Below are positions 42,534 through 51,501 of a stretch of DNA of 64,000 nt, piece after piece. This DNA comes from Actinomycetota bacterium. GTDB lineage: Bacteria > Actinomycetota > Actinomycetes > Nanopelagicales > Nanopelagicaceae. A program made the position numbers and the translations under genes. Every line of letters begins with the position of its first letter. Within the stretch, counting starts at the first letter, position 1. The DNA lies in NCBI GenBank assembly GCA_947463725.1, contig CANHRM010000001.1:1-64000 (forward strand), written 5' to 3'. A model generated the notes under the pieces. It was not told where the DNA came from. It ran no database searches and saw only the letters and a program-made list of their open reading frames with translations.

Positions 42534-43498
42534 CAGTTGTAACTTACTCCGAAGCCTGGCGGTCAGGGCTGCGTGAAGAAATGAATAAAGACGCAAGCAT
42601 TTTCGTAATGGGAACTGACTTGCAAGAACGTGGTGGCCATTTCTCTCAAGTAAAAGGCTTAGCCGAAGAGTTTGGGCCAGAACGAATCAGGGATACGCCA
42701 ATTTCTGAATCAGCGATGGTAGCTGCTGGCGTGGGCTCAGCGATGCTTGGTGCGCGTCCAATAATTGACCTTAATTTCATGGACTTTGCATACGGGGCTA
42801 TGGATGAAATTATTAATCAGGCCGCAAAAATTCGCTACATGTTTGGCGCCGATTTACCCTTAATTATCAGAGCTACAGCTGGAATTGCTCTCTTCGGTCC
42901 GCAACATAACAATAGTTTTGAATCCTTGTTTGCTGCCATTCCTGGTTTATCTGTAGCCGTGCCTTATCGACCATATGATGTAAAAGGCTTACTGAAAACT
43001 TCCCTCCGAGGCTCTGACCCAGTCATATTTATTATGCATAAAAAACTAACTGGCGCTAAAGGTGAAATAGCAGGCGAAGATGTCTTCATTCCCTTTGGGA
43101 AAGCCAGGATTGCTGCCGAAGGCTCTGATGTCCTTATCGTTACTTACGGATATTCAGTTGAAGTTGCCTCAAAAGCTGCTGAACTCATGAAGACTGAAGG
43201 TGTATCGGTAGAGGTAATGGATCTTCGTACGGTCTATCCGATTGATTACGAAATGGTTCTTCAGCGAGCGCAGGATATTGGTCGAGTTATTGTGGCCGAT
43301 GAAGCGCCGCTATTTGGTTCTATAACTGGAGAAATTGCCTCGACTATTTCAGAAAAACTCCATAGCTCTCTAAAGGCGCCCGTGTTAAGAATTGGTGCAA
43401 AAAGAGTTCCAATTGGCGCGAACCCTCAATTGGTTAGCGCTTCAATTCCGAACGTTGAAGATTATCAAGCCGCAATTAGAAAAGTATTAACTTTCTAA
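42530..43498 (+). CDS. 2-oxoacid dehydrogenase E1 beta (AcoB-like)
   Basis: A 322-residue E1 beta subunit that forms the heterotetramer with E1 alpha. It has the N-terminal pyrimidine-binding domain (FVMGTDLQERGGHFS, RIRDTPISESAMVAAGVGSAM, with the conserved Glu of ISESA) and a C-terminal transketolase-C domain (SDVLIVTYGYS, VMDLRTVYPIDYEMVLQRAQ). The final IPNVEDYQAAIRKVL is typical. It ends four bases into the convergent CMD gene. Together with the lipoyl protein it suggests oxidative decarboxylation of a 2-oxoacid made by the neighbouring catabolic operon. Confidence 0.93.
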   Translation: MTVVTYSEAWRSGLREEMNKDASIFVMGTDLQERGGHFSQVKGLAEEFGPERIRDTPISESAMVAAGVGSAMLGARPIIDLNFMDFAYGAMDEIINQAAKIRYMFGADLPLIIRATAGIALFGPQHNNSFESLFAAIPGLSVAVPYRPYDVKGLLKTSLRGSDPVIFIMHKKLTGAKGEIAGEDVFIPFGKARIAAEGSDVLIVTYGYSVEVASKAAELMKTEGVSVEVMDLRTVYPIDYEMVLQRAQDIGRVIVADEAPLFGSITGEIASTISEKLHSSLKAPVLRIGAKRVPIGANPQLVSASIPNVEDYQAAIRKVLTF

Positions 43499-43866
43499 TT
43501 TAGTTCAATTCCGAGCTCTACCAGAGTTTCCTCTAGCACCCTAAGTCCTGCGAGAGCAACCGGAAAGCCGCCATAGACAGAAACTTGCAGAATCACTTCA
43601 ATAATTTCTTGAACTTCAGCGCCTTGGCGAATTGCACCTTTGATGTGATCCATTAAAGGAGGTTTGCGATCTAAAGCAGTAAGTACTGCAATAGCGCATA
43701 ATTCACGAGTCTTCTGGTCAATTACTTCTCGCTCATACATGCCCTCTAAGACATAGTCTTTGAATAAGTCTGCCCAGCTTGAATCAAACTTGCGTAATCT
43801 TTCTAGAGCTTTTTCGATTCGTAATTTTCTTTCATTTGCTAAATCAATATTTGAATCAGTGGCCAT
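43495..43866 (-). CDS. Carboxymuconolactone decarboxylase (CMD/AhpD-like) family protein
   Basis: A 123-residue all-helical protein of the CMD family. It starts at ATG 43866, after GAGG; the upstream frame adds five residues. Characteristic are the helix VIDQKTRELCAIAVLTALD with Cys and KGAIRQGAEVQEIIEVILQVSVYGGFPVA. The second catalytic Cys of AhpD is absent, and the conserved Glu/His region differs, so a classic peroxidase is unlikely. It may be a gamma-carboxymuconolactone-decarboxylase-like or structural protein. Last gene of the nine-gene minus-strand run; it overlaps the M24 stop by eleven bases and touches the convergent E1 beta gene. Confidence 0.85.
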   Translation of the reverse strand: MATDSNIDLANERKLRIEKALERLRKFDSSWADLFKDYVLEGMYEREVIDQKTRELCAIAVLTALDRKPPLMDHIKGAIRQGAEVQEIIEVILQVSVYGGFPVALAGLRVLEETLVELGIELN

Positions 43867-45043
43867 TTCTGTATACCTCATCCTTCATTTCAGTGAACTT
43901 CTCAAAACCGGTATCGGTTATCAAGTAGGTATCTTCTAATTGCAATCCACCCCAACCTAATTCAAAGTATGGAGTTTCAAAACAGATAACCATGCCAGCT
44001 TCTAATGGCTTGTTAACTCCTGGTCTGATTCTAGGCAACTCGTTTAGGCTAAGGCCGATTCCATGACCCCAAACATTTGAAATCTCGAACTCAGTTATTC
44101 CGCCTTCGCGAATTTTCTGAAGAACTGAATTACACAAGTCATCTGGCATCGCACCAGGTTTTAGCAATTTGCGCACTTCGTGTGCTCCTGAAGCAAGAGC
44201 GCTTGCAAATTGAAGCTCTTTTTCAGAAGGTTCTCCGACGATTGCCGATCTACCGGAATCAGCCCAATACTCTTGATAGGTTCCCCCGCCTTCATATCTG
44301 ACTACATCGCCATCTAATAATTTGTAGCTAGATTCGACTGGATAGAACTGAGAAGCATGGCTTCCAGCGCCGCCACCCCAAAACAGGCCAGCACCGCCTT
44401 CACTTGCCCATTTTGTGTACCAAGCCAAAGTTACGTCATGCCAATCATTGCCTTCTTTTAAGAATTTAAGTGATTCGATAAATGCAGACTCGTTGATCTG
44501 AGAAGATTTACGCAGAGTCTTGATTTCATCCTCTGTCTTGATCTGTCGTGCGTCATTAATAATGTCGACCGCGCTACATTTTTCTGCAAAGAGAGAAGAA
44601 TCTAGCTTGTTACTAAACTCTAAACTTTCGAAACCAACCTTGGACTTAGACAACTTTAAGCGCTTCAGCGTCTCGTTTACAGCGGTGACTAAAGAGTCAT
44701 GTGACTTACCTTTGTAATAATCTAATTTTTCTGAAATTTCTGACTCTGGCCACTTCATGGTGCCAACATCATTTTTGAGGATATTGATACTTCCAAATAT
44801 TTCAACTTTTCCCATCCAAGTTGGCTTCTCAGTTTCAAGCGATACATAAGGGATAGCCATACAGACAGTATCTTCGTTATTACGTTCTCTTGTTATTACC
44901 GCAGCCGCGCCTGTTCCGGTGTAGAACGGTAACCTGGTTCCAGTACCTGAGAAGTAATAAACATTCTCGAAACTACTGGCAACGATCGCATCGATACCCT
45001 TTTCTTCCATAAGAGCAACAAGTCGGTCTACATTACATAACAT
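43856..45043 (-). CDS. M24-family metallopeptidase-like protein
   Basis: A 395-residue creatinase/aminopeptidase P-type protein. The N-terminal creatinase-N domain (about 1-165) carries the EEKGIDAIVASSFENVYYFSG motif, and the pita-bread domain follows. Expected metal ligands: the first Asp is replaced by Glu251 in RYEGGG, while Asp262 (WADSGRS), His327 (WGHGIGL), Glu356 (FETPYF) and Glu370 (QLEDTYL) remain. Substitution could alter metal binding or reaction type (creatinase and ectoine-hydrolase relatives also deviate). It lies in the importer operon, so it may split the imported compound or a derivative. Confidence 0.87.
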   Translation of the reverse strand: MLCNVDRLVALMEEKGIDAIVASSFENVYYFSGTGTRLPFYTGTGAAAVITRERNNEDTVCMAIPYVSLETEKPTWMGKVEIFGSINILKNDVGTMKWPESEISEKLDYYKGKSHDSLVTAVNETLKRLKLSKSKVGFESLEFSNKLDSSLFAEKCSAVDIINDARQIKTEDEIKTLRKSSQINESAFIESLKFLKEGNDWHDVTLAWYTKWASEGGAGLFWGGGAGSHASQFYPVESSYKLLDGDVVRYEGGGTYQEYWADSGRSAIVGEPSEKELQFASALASGAHEVRKLLKPGAMPDDLCNSVLQKIREGGITEFEISNVWGHGIGLSLNELPRIRPGVNKPLEAGMVICFETPYFELGWGGLQLEDTYLITDTGFEKFTEMKDEVYRNGH

Positions 45044-45079
45044 TTTAACCCCTTTTCATATGTCGCGATTCGAACCGGT

Positions 45080-46018
45080 TTATATATTTATGCAGGCAAC
45101 TCCATGATCGCCTTCTAACACCATTTCTGGTTGAGCTTCTAAACATTTCGGTAGAACTTGGCTACATCTGCTAGAAAACCTGCAACCTTTTGGAAGATCT
45201 AAAGGACTAAACGGTAATCCCTGAAGATTTATTTGAGTCTTCTTTTCAAGTGGATTAGCTGACAAAGTACAAGATAGAAGAGCTTTTGTGTAGGGATGCA
45301 ATGGATTTTCGAAGACATCCTTGATCTTGCCTGACTCCAAAACTTTTCCAAGGTACATAACCGAAACCGAATCACAGTAATTAGCGATCATCTCTAAGTC
45401 ATGTGAAATCAATAAGTAAGTTAGCCCCAGCTTGGCCTGCAAATCCTTCAAAAGAGCCAGAATATTTGCCTGCACTGAGTGATCTAGGCTTGAAGTAGGT
45501 TCATCTAGCACTAGAAATTGCGGATTTGTTGCCAAAGCCCGGGCAATATTTACTCGCTGAAGTTGCCCACCACTTAACTCAGTTGTAAACCGAGTCGCAA
45601 ATGAGGCTGGGAGCTGAACCATTTCAAGTAACTCATTAACTTTCTGATCAATTTCAGATTTAGATAAAGTCGTGTGCAGCTTCAATGGTTCTGAAAGAAT
45701 CCAGTCAATCCGGTACTTCGGATTCATGGACTCATATGAATCCTGGAAAACAATTTGGTTATTTGAACGCCATTTCTTAAGCTCTTGCTTCTTAAGCTTA
45801 GTTACATCTTCACTCTTGATATAGACAGAACCCGAATCAATGCTGGTCAAACGCAATATACATCTTGCTAAGGTTGACTTTCCGGAACCACTTTCGCCAA
45901 CGATTCCGTGTGTTTCGCCCTTATTGACAGTGAATGACACATCATCGATAGCAACTAGCTTTCGACCATCGGAATTAAAAGACTTACTTAAATTGGTAAC
46001 CTCTAGTAATTTAGTCAT
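45080..46018 (-). CDS. Peptide ABC transporter ATP-binding protein, OppF type
   Basis: A 312-residue ABC ATPase with Walker A GESGSGKST, signature LSGGQLQRVN and Walker B FLVLDEPTSSLD. The C-terminal oligopeptide-HPY region carries three Cys (GCRFSSRCSQVLPKC) typical of Opp/Dpp ATPases. Forms a heterodimer with the OppD-type ATPase upstream, overlapping it by eight bases. Drives import of peptides, nickel or other small molecules by the family-5 system; the actual substrate must be read from the binding protein and neighbouring enzymes, and remains open. It ends 36 bases before the M24 gene. Confidence 0.95.
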   Translation of the reverse strand: MTKLLEVTNLSKSFNSDGRKLVAIDDVSFTVNKGETHGIVGESGSGKSTLARCILRLTSIDSGSVYIKSEDVTKLKKQELKKWRSNNQIVFQDSYESMNPKYRIDWILSEPLKLHTTLSKSEIDQKVNELLEMVQLPASFATRFTTELSGGQLQRVNIARALATNPQFLVLDEPTSSLDHSVQANILALLKDLQAKLGLTYLLISHDLEMIANYCDSVSVMYLGKVLESGKIKDVFENPLHPYTKALLSCTLSANPLEKKTQINLQGLPFSPLDLPKGCRFSSRCSQVLPKCLEAQPEMVLEGDHGVACINI

Positions 46019-46982
46019 CTAATTTTCCAAACTTATGGCATCTTACAATGTGGTCAGTATCGACTTTAGAAGTACTCAAAGGTGATTTGCATTCATCGGT
46101 TGCGAACTGGCAACGATAATTGTAATTACACCCATCATGTATAAGTTTAAGATTTGGCGGTGAACCATTGTCCAAATAATTAAATTTCTTGTTATTTGGT
46201 CGAGTTGTGTCCAGTAGCTGCCTCGTATAAGGATGCTGTGGATTTAGGAAGACTTCCTTCATTGGTCCTGACTCAACAATATTTCCAGCAAACATTACGC
46301 TTACATAGTCACAGTTCTGAGCAATGATTCCCAAGTCATGCGTAATAAATAGAACAGATGTACCAAGTTCTTTGCAACGTTTTCTAATTAGCTCCAATAT
46401 TTGTGACTGAATTGTTACATCTAAGCCAGTTGTTGGTTCATCTGCCAACAGCATTTTAGGACGATTAATCATGGCTGCTGCGATAAGAATTCTTTGCGCC
46501 ATGCCACCACTTAATTGATCTGGATAGCTATGGAATCTACGAATTGGATCAGGAATACCTACTGCGCTGAGCTCTTCGAGTACTTTTGCCGAAGCTTCAT
46601 CAAAAGTGCAATCGCTATGCTGTCGATAAAAGTCCACTAATTGCTTGCCTATTTTTTTCACAGGATTCAACGAACCAAATGGGTTTTGTGAAATTATGGC
46701 AATCTCTTTGCCTCTAATTTCGCGGTACTGCTTCTCGGAAAAGCTTGAAATCTTTTGATCCTGAAAAGTTATTTCGCCACTTCGAATCTCCATGCCCGTA
46801 GGCAGTAAACCCATAATCGACCAAACAGACATAGATTTTCCAGCGCCAGTCTCACCTACTAGGCCATGAATTTCGCCTTCTCGCACTTTAAGATCTAAGT
46901 TATTGATTATTTTGGCTGGCACCGTGTCATCTTCGCCATCAATCTGGATAGCTAGATTATGAATTTCTAAGACATTACTCAT
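46011..46982 (-). CDS. Peptide ABC transporter ATP-binding protein, OppD type
   Basis: A 323-residue ABC ATPase with Walker A GETGAGKS (Thr-Gly-Ala variant of the P-loop), LSGGMAQRIL signature and Walker B MLLADEPTTGLD. The C-terminal oligo-HPY segment contains CNYNYRCQFATDEC. It partners the OppF-type ATPase and follows the DppC-type permease gene directly with no intervening base. Its extended C-terminus is normal for this family. Substrate specificity is set by the permeases and binding protein. Confidence 0.95.
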   Translation of the reverse strand: MSNVLEIHNLAIQIDGEDDTVPAKIINNLDLKVREGEIHGLVGETGAGKSMSVWSIMGLLPTGMEIRSGEITFQDQKISSFSEKQYREIRGKEIAIISQNPFGSLNPVKKIGKQLVDFYRQHSDCTFDEASAKVLEELSAVGIPDPIRRFHSYPDQLSGGMAQRILIAAAMINRPKMLLADEPTTGLDVTIQSQILELIRKRCKELGTSVLFITHDLGIIAQNCDYVSVMFAGNIVESGPMKEVFLNPQHPYTRQLLDTTRPNNKKFNYLDNGSPPNLKLIHDGCNYNYRCQFATDECKSPLSTSKVDTDHIVRCHKFGKLDD

Positions 46983-47810
46983 CTATGACCTACTTCTTAA
47001 AGACTTTTTCTGAAGTTCATCGGAAATCATGTTTAAGGCTAAACAAATTCCAAAGATCGCTAATCCAGGGAATATTGCCATCCACCATTCACCAGAGCTG
47101 ATATACGGTGTGCCCAATTTAATCATCGAACCCCATTCTGGAGTTGGCTGCTGAATTCCAACACCTACGAATGCCATTGCTGCAACAATATTTATTGAAT
47201 ATGCAATTCTAATTGGAATCTGAATAAGCACTGGTGGAATCGCGATCGGCAGGATATGTCGAAAAACAATTCTAAAATCACTGTTTCCAAGTGCCTTGGC
47301 TGACTCAACAAAGAGAGCAGACTTAAGTTTTATTACTTCACTGCGTACTAATCGGATAAAGACTGGCGCATCGACCAGCGTAATAATGAATACAACTGTA
47401 ATTAGAGAATCACTTGCTATTCCTGATATCGCCAGAGCCAAAATTAGGACTGGATAAGCCTGGAAAAGGTCCAAAATTCGCGTTACTACGGAGTCGATGA
47501 ACCCACCCATAAACCCAATAAGAGATCCGACCGCTATTCCTATTATGAATGATAGAAACACTGCGGCGAATGCGATCGACAGATCTAGTCGCGCAGCATA
47601 AATAGTTCTAGACAGAATATCCATGCCATTGAGGTCGGTGCCGAAGAGGAACTCTGATGAAGGCTTGGAGAGCATATTGTCAACATAAATTTGTTTAGGA
47701 TCTTTCAAATGCAGCAATGGTGCCAAAATCGCAATTAGCGTATAACAAACTATGATGAAATATCCGACACTTAACGGATTGATTATCTTTTTCAATTTTC
47801 CAATTTTCAT
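46983..47810 (-). CDS. Peptide ABC transporter permease, DppC type
   Basis: A 275-residue permease with six predicted helices. N-terminal family segment around FLFGTDLNGMDILSRTIYAARLDL, and the EAA-type loop VESAKALGNSDFRIVFRHILP near residue 160 for docking the ATPase. It overlaps the DppB-type gene by four bases and abuts the OppD gene. Complete and of normal length. Works with the DppB permease in the family-5 importer. Confidence 0.94.
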   Translation of the reverse strand: MKIGKLKKIINPLSVGYFIIVCYTLIAILAPLLHLKDPKQIYVDNMLSKPSSEFLFGTDLNGMDILSRTIYAARLDLSIAFAAVFLSFIIGIAVGSLIGFMGGFIDSVVTRILDLFQAYPVLILALAISGIASDSLITVVFIITLVDAPVFIRLVRSEVIKLKSALFVESAKALGNSDFRIVFRHILPIAIPPVLIQIPIRIAYSINIVAAMAFVGVGIQQPTPEWGSMIKLGTPYISSGEWWMAIFPGLAIFGICLALNMISDELQKKSLRSRS

Positions 47811-48829
47811 TGTAGTTTTCTCTTATCAACTAAAGCTACAGAGATATCTAAAAGAAGAAAGATGATTGCTGAACCAATAGCCAGGATCATTACATATGCC
47901 TGAACCACTGCGTAATCCAGTGACGTGATAGCAGCTAATCCCCACTGCCCTAACCCGCCCCAAGAAAAAATCAGTTCTACTAAGGCAGAACCTGCTAGTG
48001 CATAAATTGTTGTCATTGCGATAGTTGTAAAAATTGTTGGTGACGCTAACTGCAAAATCATTTTATTAATCTTAAATTGCGACATTCCATGCGATTTGTA
48101 AAAACGAACGCCTTCAGACTTGAGTAATTCTAAAGTTGATGCCCTTGCTTGCTTCAAAATTTGACTGCCAGCAACGATGGCAATTGTTATTGCCGGGAGC
48201 AACATGTATCGCAGAGACTTAAAAAATAGACCAAAGTCACCGGCAATCAAGGAATCGACTGTGTAAAAACCAGTCACTTTTTCAGGTGCTAGATCAAAAA
48301 GTCCTAGTCGCCCTAGAGGAGGTGGGAAAATCCTGAAGTTAAAAGTGAAAACCGAGATCAAAAGAAGGCCGATCCAGAAGATTGGCATCGAAACTCCGAT
48401 TAGTGACAATGACCTACTAATTGAGTCAAACCATTTACCTTGTTTTTTAGCAGAAATAAATCCTAGAGTTATTCCGCCGATCACTCCTAAAGTGAGTCCA
48501 AAAGCTAGTAACTCGAGCGTAGCTGGAATTCTGCCCAACATATCCTTTAGAACTGGTAGTCCAGAGTTCCAAGAAGTTCCCCAGTCACCTGAAAGTAACT
48601 TTTGCAGATATATAAAATACTGTTCCAGAAAAGGTTTAGTTAGTCCTAATTCCTCGCTTATACGATTGATTGTTGCAGCATCTGCTTGTGGGCCAGCAAC
48701 TAAAATGGCTGGGTTTGAATTACCAAGCCGCAAAATACCAAAGGATAGAAAAGAAGCGCCAAGAATTAGAGGTGCCGATAATGCAAAACGTTTCACAAAT
48801 AACAGAAACAATTTCTTTAAAAACGTCAT
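47807..48829 (-). CDS. Peptide ABC transporter permease, DppB type
   Basis: A 340-residue permease with an N-terminal helix (ALSAPLILGASFLSFGILRLG), a periplasmic family motif LGLTKPFLEQYFIYLQKLLSGDWG, and five more helices. The EAA-like loop (ASTLELLKSEGVRFYKSHGM) is near residue 235. It follows the binding-protein gene after 97 bases that hold a 13-bp hairpin, an arrangement that usually lowers permease expression relative to the binding protein. Overlaps the DppC gene by four bases. Confidence 0.94.
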   Translation of the reverse strand: MTFLKKLFLLFVKRFALSAPLILGASFLSFGILRLGNSNPAILVAGPQADAATINRISEELGLTKPFLEQYFIYLQKLLSGDWGTSWNSGLPVLKDMLGRIPATLELLAFGLTLGVIGGITLGFISAKKQGKWFDSISRSLSLIGVSMPIFWIGLLLISVFTFNFRIFPPPLGRLGLFDLAPEKVTGFYTVDSLIAGDFGLFFKSLRYMLLPAITIAIVAGSQILKQARASTLELLKSEGVRFYKSHGMSQFKINKMILQLASPTIFTTIAMTTIYALAGSALVELIFSWGGLGQWGLAAITSLDYAVVQAYVMILAIGSAIIFLLLDISVALVDKRKLQ

Positions 48830-48856
48830 GTCCGCCTTTTACTTTAAATAATTGAA

Positions 48857-48902
48857 TTTAGCCGGTGCGCTCCAAGATTTCTCAAAGAACGCACCGGCTA
48901 AA
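48857..48902 (-). terminator. Hairpin after peptide-binding-protein gene
   Basis: Perfect 13-bp inverted repeat TTTAGCCGGTGCG (48857-48869) and its complement (48890-48902), with a 20-base loop. It lies between the stop of the binding-protein gene and the DppB permease start. Read on the minus strand the 3' side carries a short run of A and T but no long U tract. Probably partially terminating or mRNA-stabilising, as with the hairpin in the GlcNAc importer operon. Confidence 0.8.
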
Positions 48903-48926
48903 TCACTATAGATATTTGCAGTCTGC

Positions 48927-50537
48927 TTAGTTGACTCTCTTCAAATCTGCCCATCGTGGTGCATTGTCAGAGCGCCATACCCATCCCTGAATTTGCTTAC
49001 TCATGGCGAAATGAGCACCAGTGCGCCATAAATACGCCCATGGAGCTTCATCTACATGTGTTTGCTGGAGAGTAGCAAGCATTGGACAACGCTTATCAGA
49101 TAATTTTTGTCCAGAATCATCTGAAATGTTGTTCGCACCGTCAACACCCGCAGTGAAAGTAGGATTGTTATATCCACCTCTGTTTGCAGCTCCGGTAGGA
49201 ATCGAAGTTAGACCTAAGCTATAGCCAGCATCTGGAATTTGAGTTTGTTCAAATAGCACGAAGAATGGCATATCTCTTGTGGTGACTGCACTACGTGAGA
49301 TGATAGAAGCATTTGTAATCTTCTCAAGTTCAACAGTGATATTTGCTTTCTTAAGTTCTTGTTGTACCTGAAGAGCTACTTCCGGATCCCAAATGCTGTA
49401 CTCAGAATAAAGCAACTTAACTGAAACTCCATCAGGATAACCTGCGGCAGCTAGAAGTGACTTTGCTTTCGCATAATCAACTTTGTAGCTTGTTGTCTTT
49501 ATCGAACATTCGAAACCGGAAGGAACTGGTCCTACCATTTCCTGTCCATAACCCTTGAAGACCGCCTTACCAATAACGGCTTTATCAATCGCATAGTTAA
49601 TTGCCTGACGAACTCTTACATCGTCAAAAGGCTTGAACTTAGGGTTCATAACTAAGCGAACCTGCAGATTTCCATCAGTTGATCTGACGACAGTCTTAGG
49701 GTTTGAATTGACTCTAGAAATTTGATCGAAAGTCAGACCTTCAGCCCAATCAACATCTCCGCTACTTAACAGTTGTGCACGGTTTGATGCTTCAGGGACC
49801 GAGCGATAAATCACTTTGGTGAAGTAAGGCGCAGCACGGTAGTAATTTGGATTAGTTTTCAGGATTACCTGTGTGCCCGCCTGGTAAGTATCAATCATGT
49901 ATGGACCGAATCCAGCTGCGTTGGACTTCAACCAAATCAAGCCCCAAGGATCTGCGGCAGTAGCAACTTTCTTCATCTGCACTGAGTCATAAATCGCAGG
50001 AGTATTAAGAGCTAAAACCTGGATAAAGAACGCATTTGGCTTATCCAGAGTGAACTCAATTTTATACTTGCTGATAACTTTCAACTCTTTTACGTTTGAA
50101 ATATTTCGCAAGAAGTTTCCAGTACGACCCTGTGCGATGGACTTATCCCAGCTCCATTTAACATCTGCGGCAGAGAATACGTTTCCAAAGTTACTCTTGA
50201 TACCACTTCGTAAATTGAAAACATACTTTGTGCCAGTTGAATTCTTTGTCCAGCTTGTAGCTAGGCGAGCACCAATCTTTGTTACATCAATAGATCTAGC
50301 ACCAGTGCTATTTGGGCGACCATAGCCAAATTCAACTAATGGCTCGAATAATTGAGGAATAATTTGCTGACCGCCTGGTGTCAAAATATCACTGTCGAAG
50401 GCCAGTGGAATATCTTGAGCTGCAATCGTGAGAACAGTGTCATTGTCGGCAGATTGACTTGGCACGCTTCCGACAGTTGAAAAAATAACTGCTAACGGAA
50501 GTATAAATAATAATTTATTAAGAAGTCTCTTGTTCAT
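48927..50537 (-). CDS. Family-5 ABC substrate-binding protein (peptide-type)
   Basis: A 536-residue extracytoplasmic binding protein of the DppA/OppA group. The signal peptide (LLFILPLAVIFSTVGS) ends around PSQSA with no lipobox Cys, as with the GlcNAc binding protein. Family motifs: the segment around TPGGQQIIPQLFEPLVEFGY, ATSWTKNSTGTKYVFNLR, and VRQAINYAIDKAVIG near residue 305. Substrates of the family include peptides, nickel, plant opines and sugars. Located between the nitrilase gene and the permeases in one operon, so probably binds the amide- or peptide-like compound handled there. Confidence 0.94.
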   Translation of the reverse strand: MNKRLLNKLLFILPLAVIFSTVGSVPSQSADNDTVLTIAAQDIPLAFDSDILTPGGQQIIPQLFEPLVEFGYGRPNSTGARSIDVTKIGARLATSWTKNSTGTKYVFNLRSGIKSNFGNVFSAADVKWSWDKSIAQGRTGNFLRNISNVKELKVISKYKIEFTLDKPNAFFIQVLALNTPAIYDSVQMKKVATAADPWGLIWLKSNAAGFGPYMIDTYQAGTQVILKTNPNYYRAAPYFTKVIYRSVPEASNRAQLLSSGDVDWAEGLTFDQISRVNSNPKTVVRSTDGNLQVRLVMNPKFKPFDDVRVRQAINYAIDKAVIGKAVFKGYGQEMVGPVPSGFECSIKTTSYKVDYAKAKSLLAAAGYPDGVSVKLLYSEYSIWDPEVALQVQQELKKANITVELEKITNASIISRSAVTTRDMPFFVLFEQTQIPDAGYSLGLTSIPTGAANRGGYNNPTFTAGVDGANNISDDSGQKLSDKRCPMLATLQQTHVDEAPWAYLWRTGAHFAMSKQIQGWVWRSDNAPRWADLKRVN

Positions 50538-50674
50538 TTATCAATCTCCTTTTTATTATCCGGTAAGACTTTAGGATAGTTTTAATTGACATTCAGTAGT
50601 TAAAGTATGCGCAATAAATACGCGTGTCGATAGTTATGTTCCTCAGAGTGGAAAGGAAGTTTTATAACAACTTG

Positions 50675-51499
50675 TTAACTTTCTAAGTCCTCCCGGACCC
50701 AATCCATGAATATTCCAGGCTTGGTTTTAAACGGATCCGTTGGACCTTGTGACATAAATGTGTCGTGACTTGATCGCAAAAGATTAACTCGTTCCAAATC
50801 GACATCTCTGAGGTGCACGCCTTCATCAACTGTACTTAGCAGTATTTCTTCAGGAGAACAGATCATCGAAAGGCCACCAGCACCTGTCGAATTGGTTGTC
50901 ACAACAGTTATACATAAATTTTCAATGGCTCTTGCCCATGTCATCGTTTTCCAGGTCGAGATCAAGGGAGATTCGTCTGAAGTTAGCCCAGTTGGATAAA
51001 TGATAATTGATGCACCTTTGCGAGCTAATGTTGTCGCAAGCAGTGGCGCATAGATTTCACTACAAATCAAAATACCTATGCTGCCAAACTTGGTTTCGAA
51101 AATAGGTAGCTTGTTATCTCTCTCCCATTGATATTCCCATTTGCCGCCATTCTTGTATAGCCAAGGATCAAGATTTGGTGTTGTTCGGCGGTATCTGCCA
51201 ACTTCTTCACCTAAATCATTTATCAATACACTGGTGTTATAAAATTTCTCACTTTCAAAAACTGGTTCAAGAATGCTGGCAATTAAATGCACTTTATATT
51301 TTCTAGCTAAAAGTTGGAAGTTAGCCAATAAACTGAGATTAGCGGGCGGTTGCCAATTATCTGGGTATGACTCAGGGAAAACTACTAAGTCAGCTCCTAA
51401 TTTACTTGCCTCTTCTAGGTATCCAACAAAGTTTTCATAATTTATAGATTCGCTACCATCTCCAAAGTGAGTACGCGGGACGACTGTAGCAATTTTCAT
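50675..51499 (-). CDS. Nitrilase/CN-hydrolase-family protein
   Basis: A 274-residue carbon-nitrogen hydrolase superfamily protein. Catalytic Glu43 (VFPESY) and Cys146 (LICSEIY) are in place. The catalytic Lys expected at position 105 in the Y-R-K motif appears as Arg (VGRYRRTTPN), unless the lysine is elsewhere in a divergent loop. Known members hydrolyse nitriles, amides, ureido groups or acyl-amides. The start is two bases after the stop of the alpha/beta hydrolase gene, so they are coupled. With the importer it likely takes part in breaking a C-N bond, but the altered Lys makes catalytic mode uncertain. Confidence 0.85.
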   Translation of the reverse strand: MKIATVVPRTHFGDGSESINYENFVGYLEEASKLGADLVVFPESYPDNWQPPANLSLLANFQLLARKYKVHLIASILEPVFESEKFYNTSVLINDLGEEVGRYRRTTPNLDPWLYKNGGKWEYQWERDNKLPIFETKFGSIGILICSEIYAPLLATTLARKGASIIIYPTGLTSDESPLISTWKTMTWARAIENLCITVVTTNSTGAGGLSMICSPEEILLSTVDEGVHLRDVDLERVNLLRSSHDTFMSQGPTDPFKTKPGIFMDWVREDLES

Positions 51500-51501
51500 T
51501 A

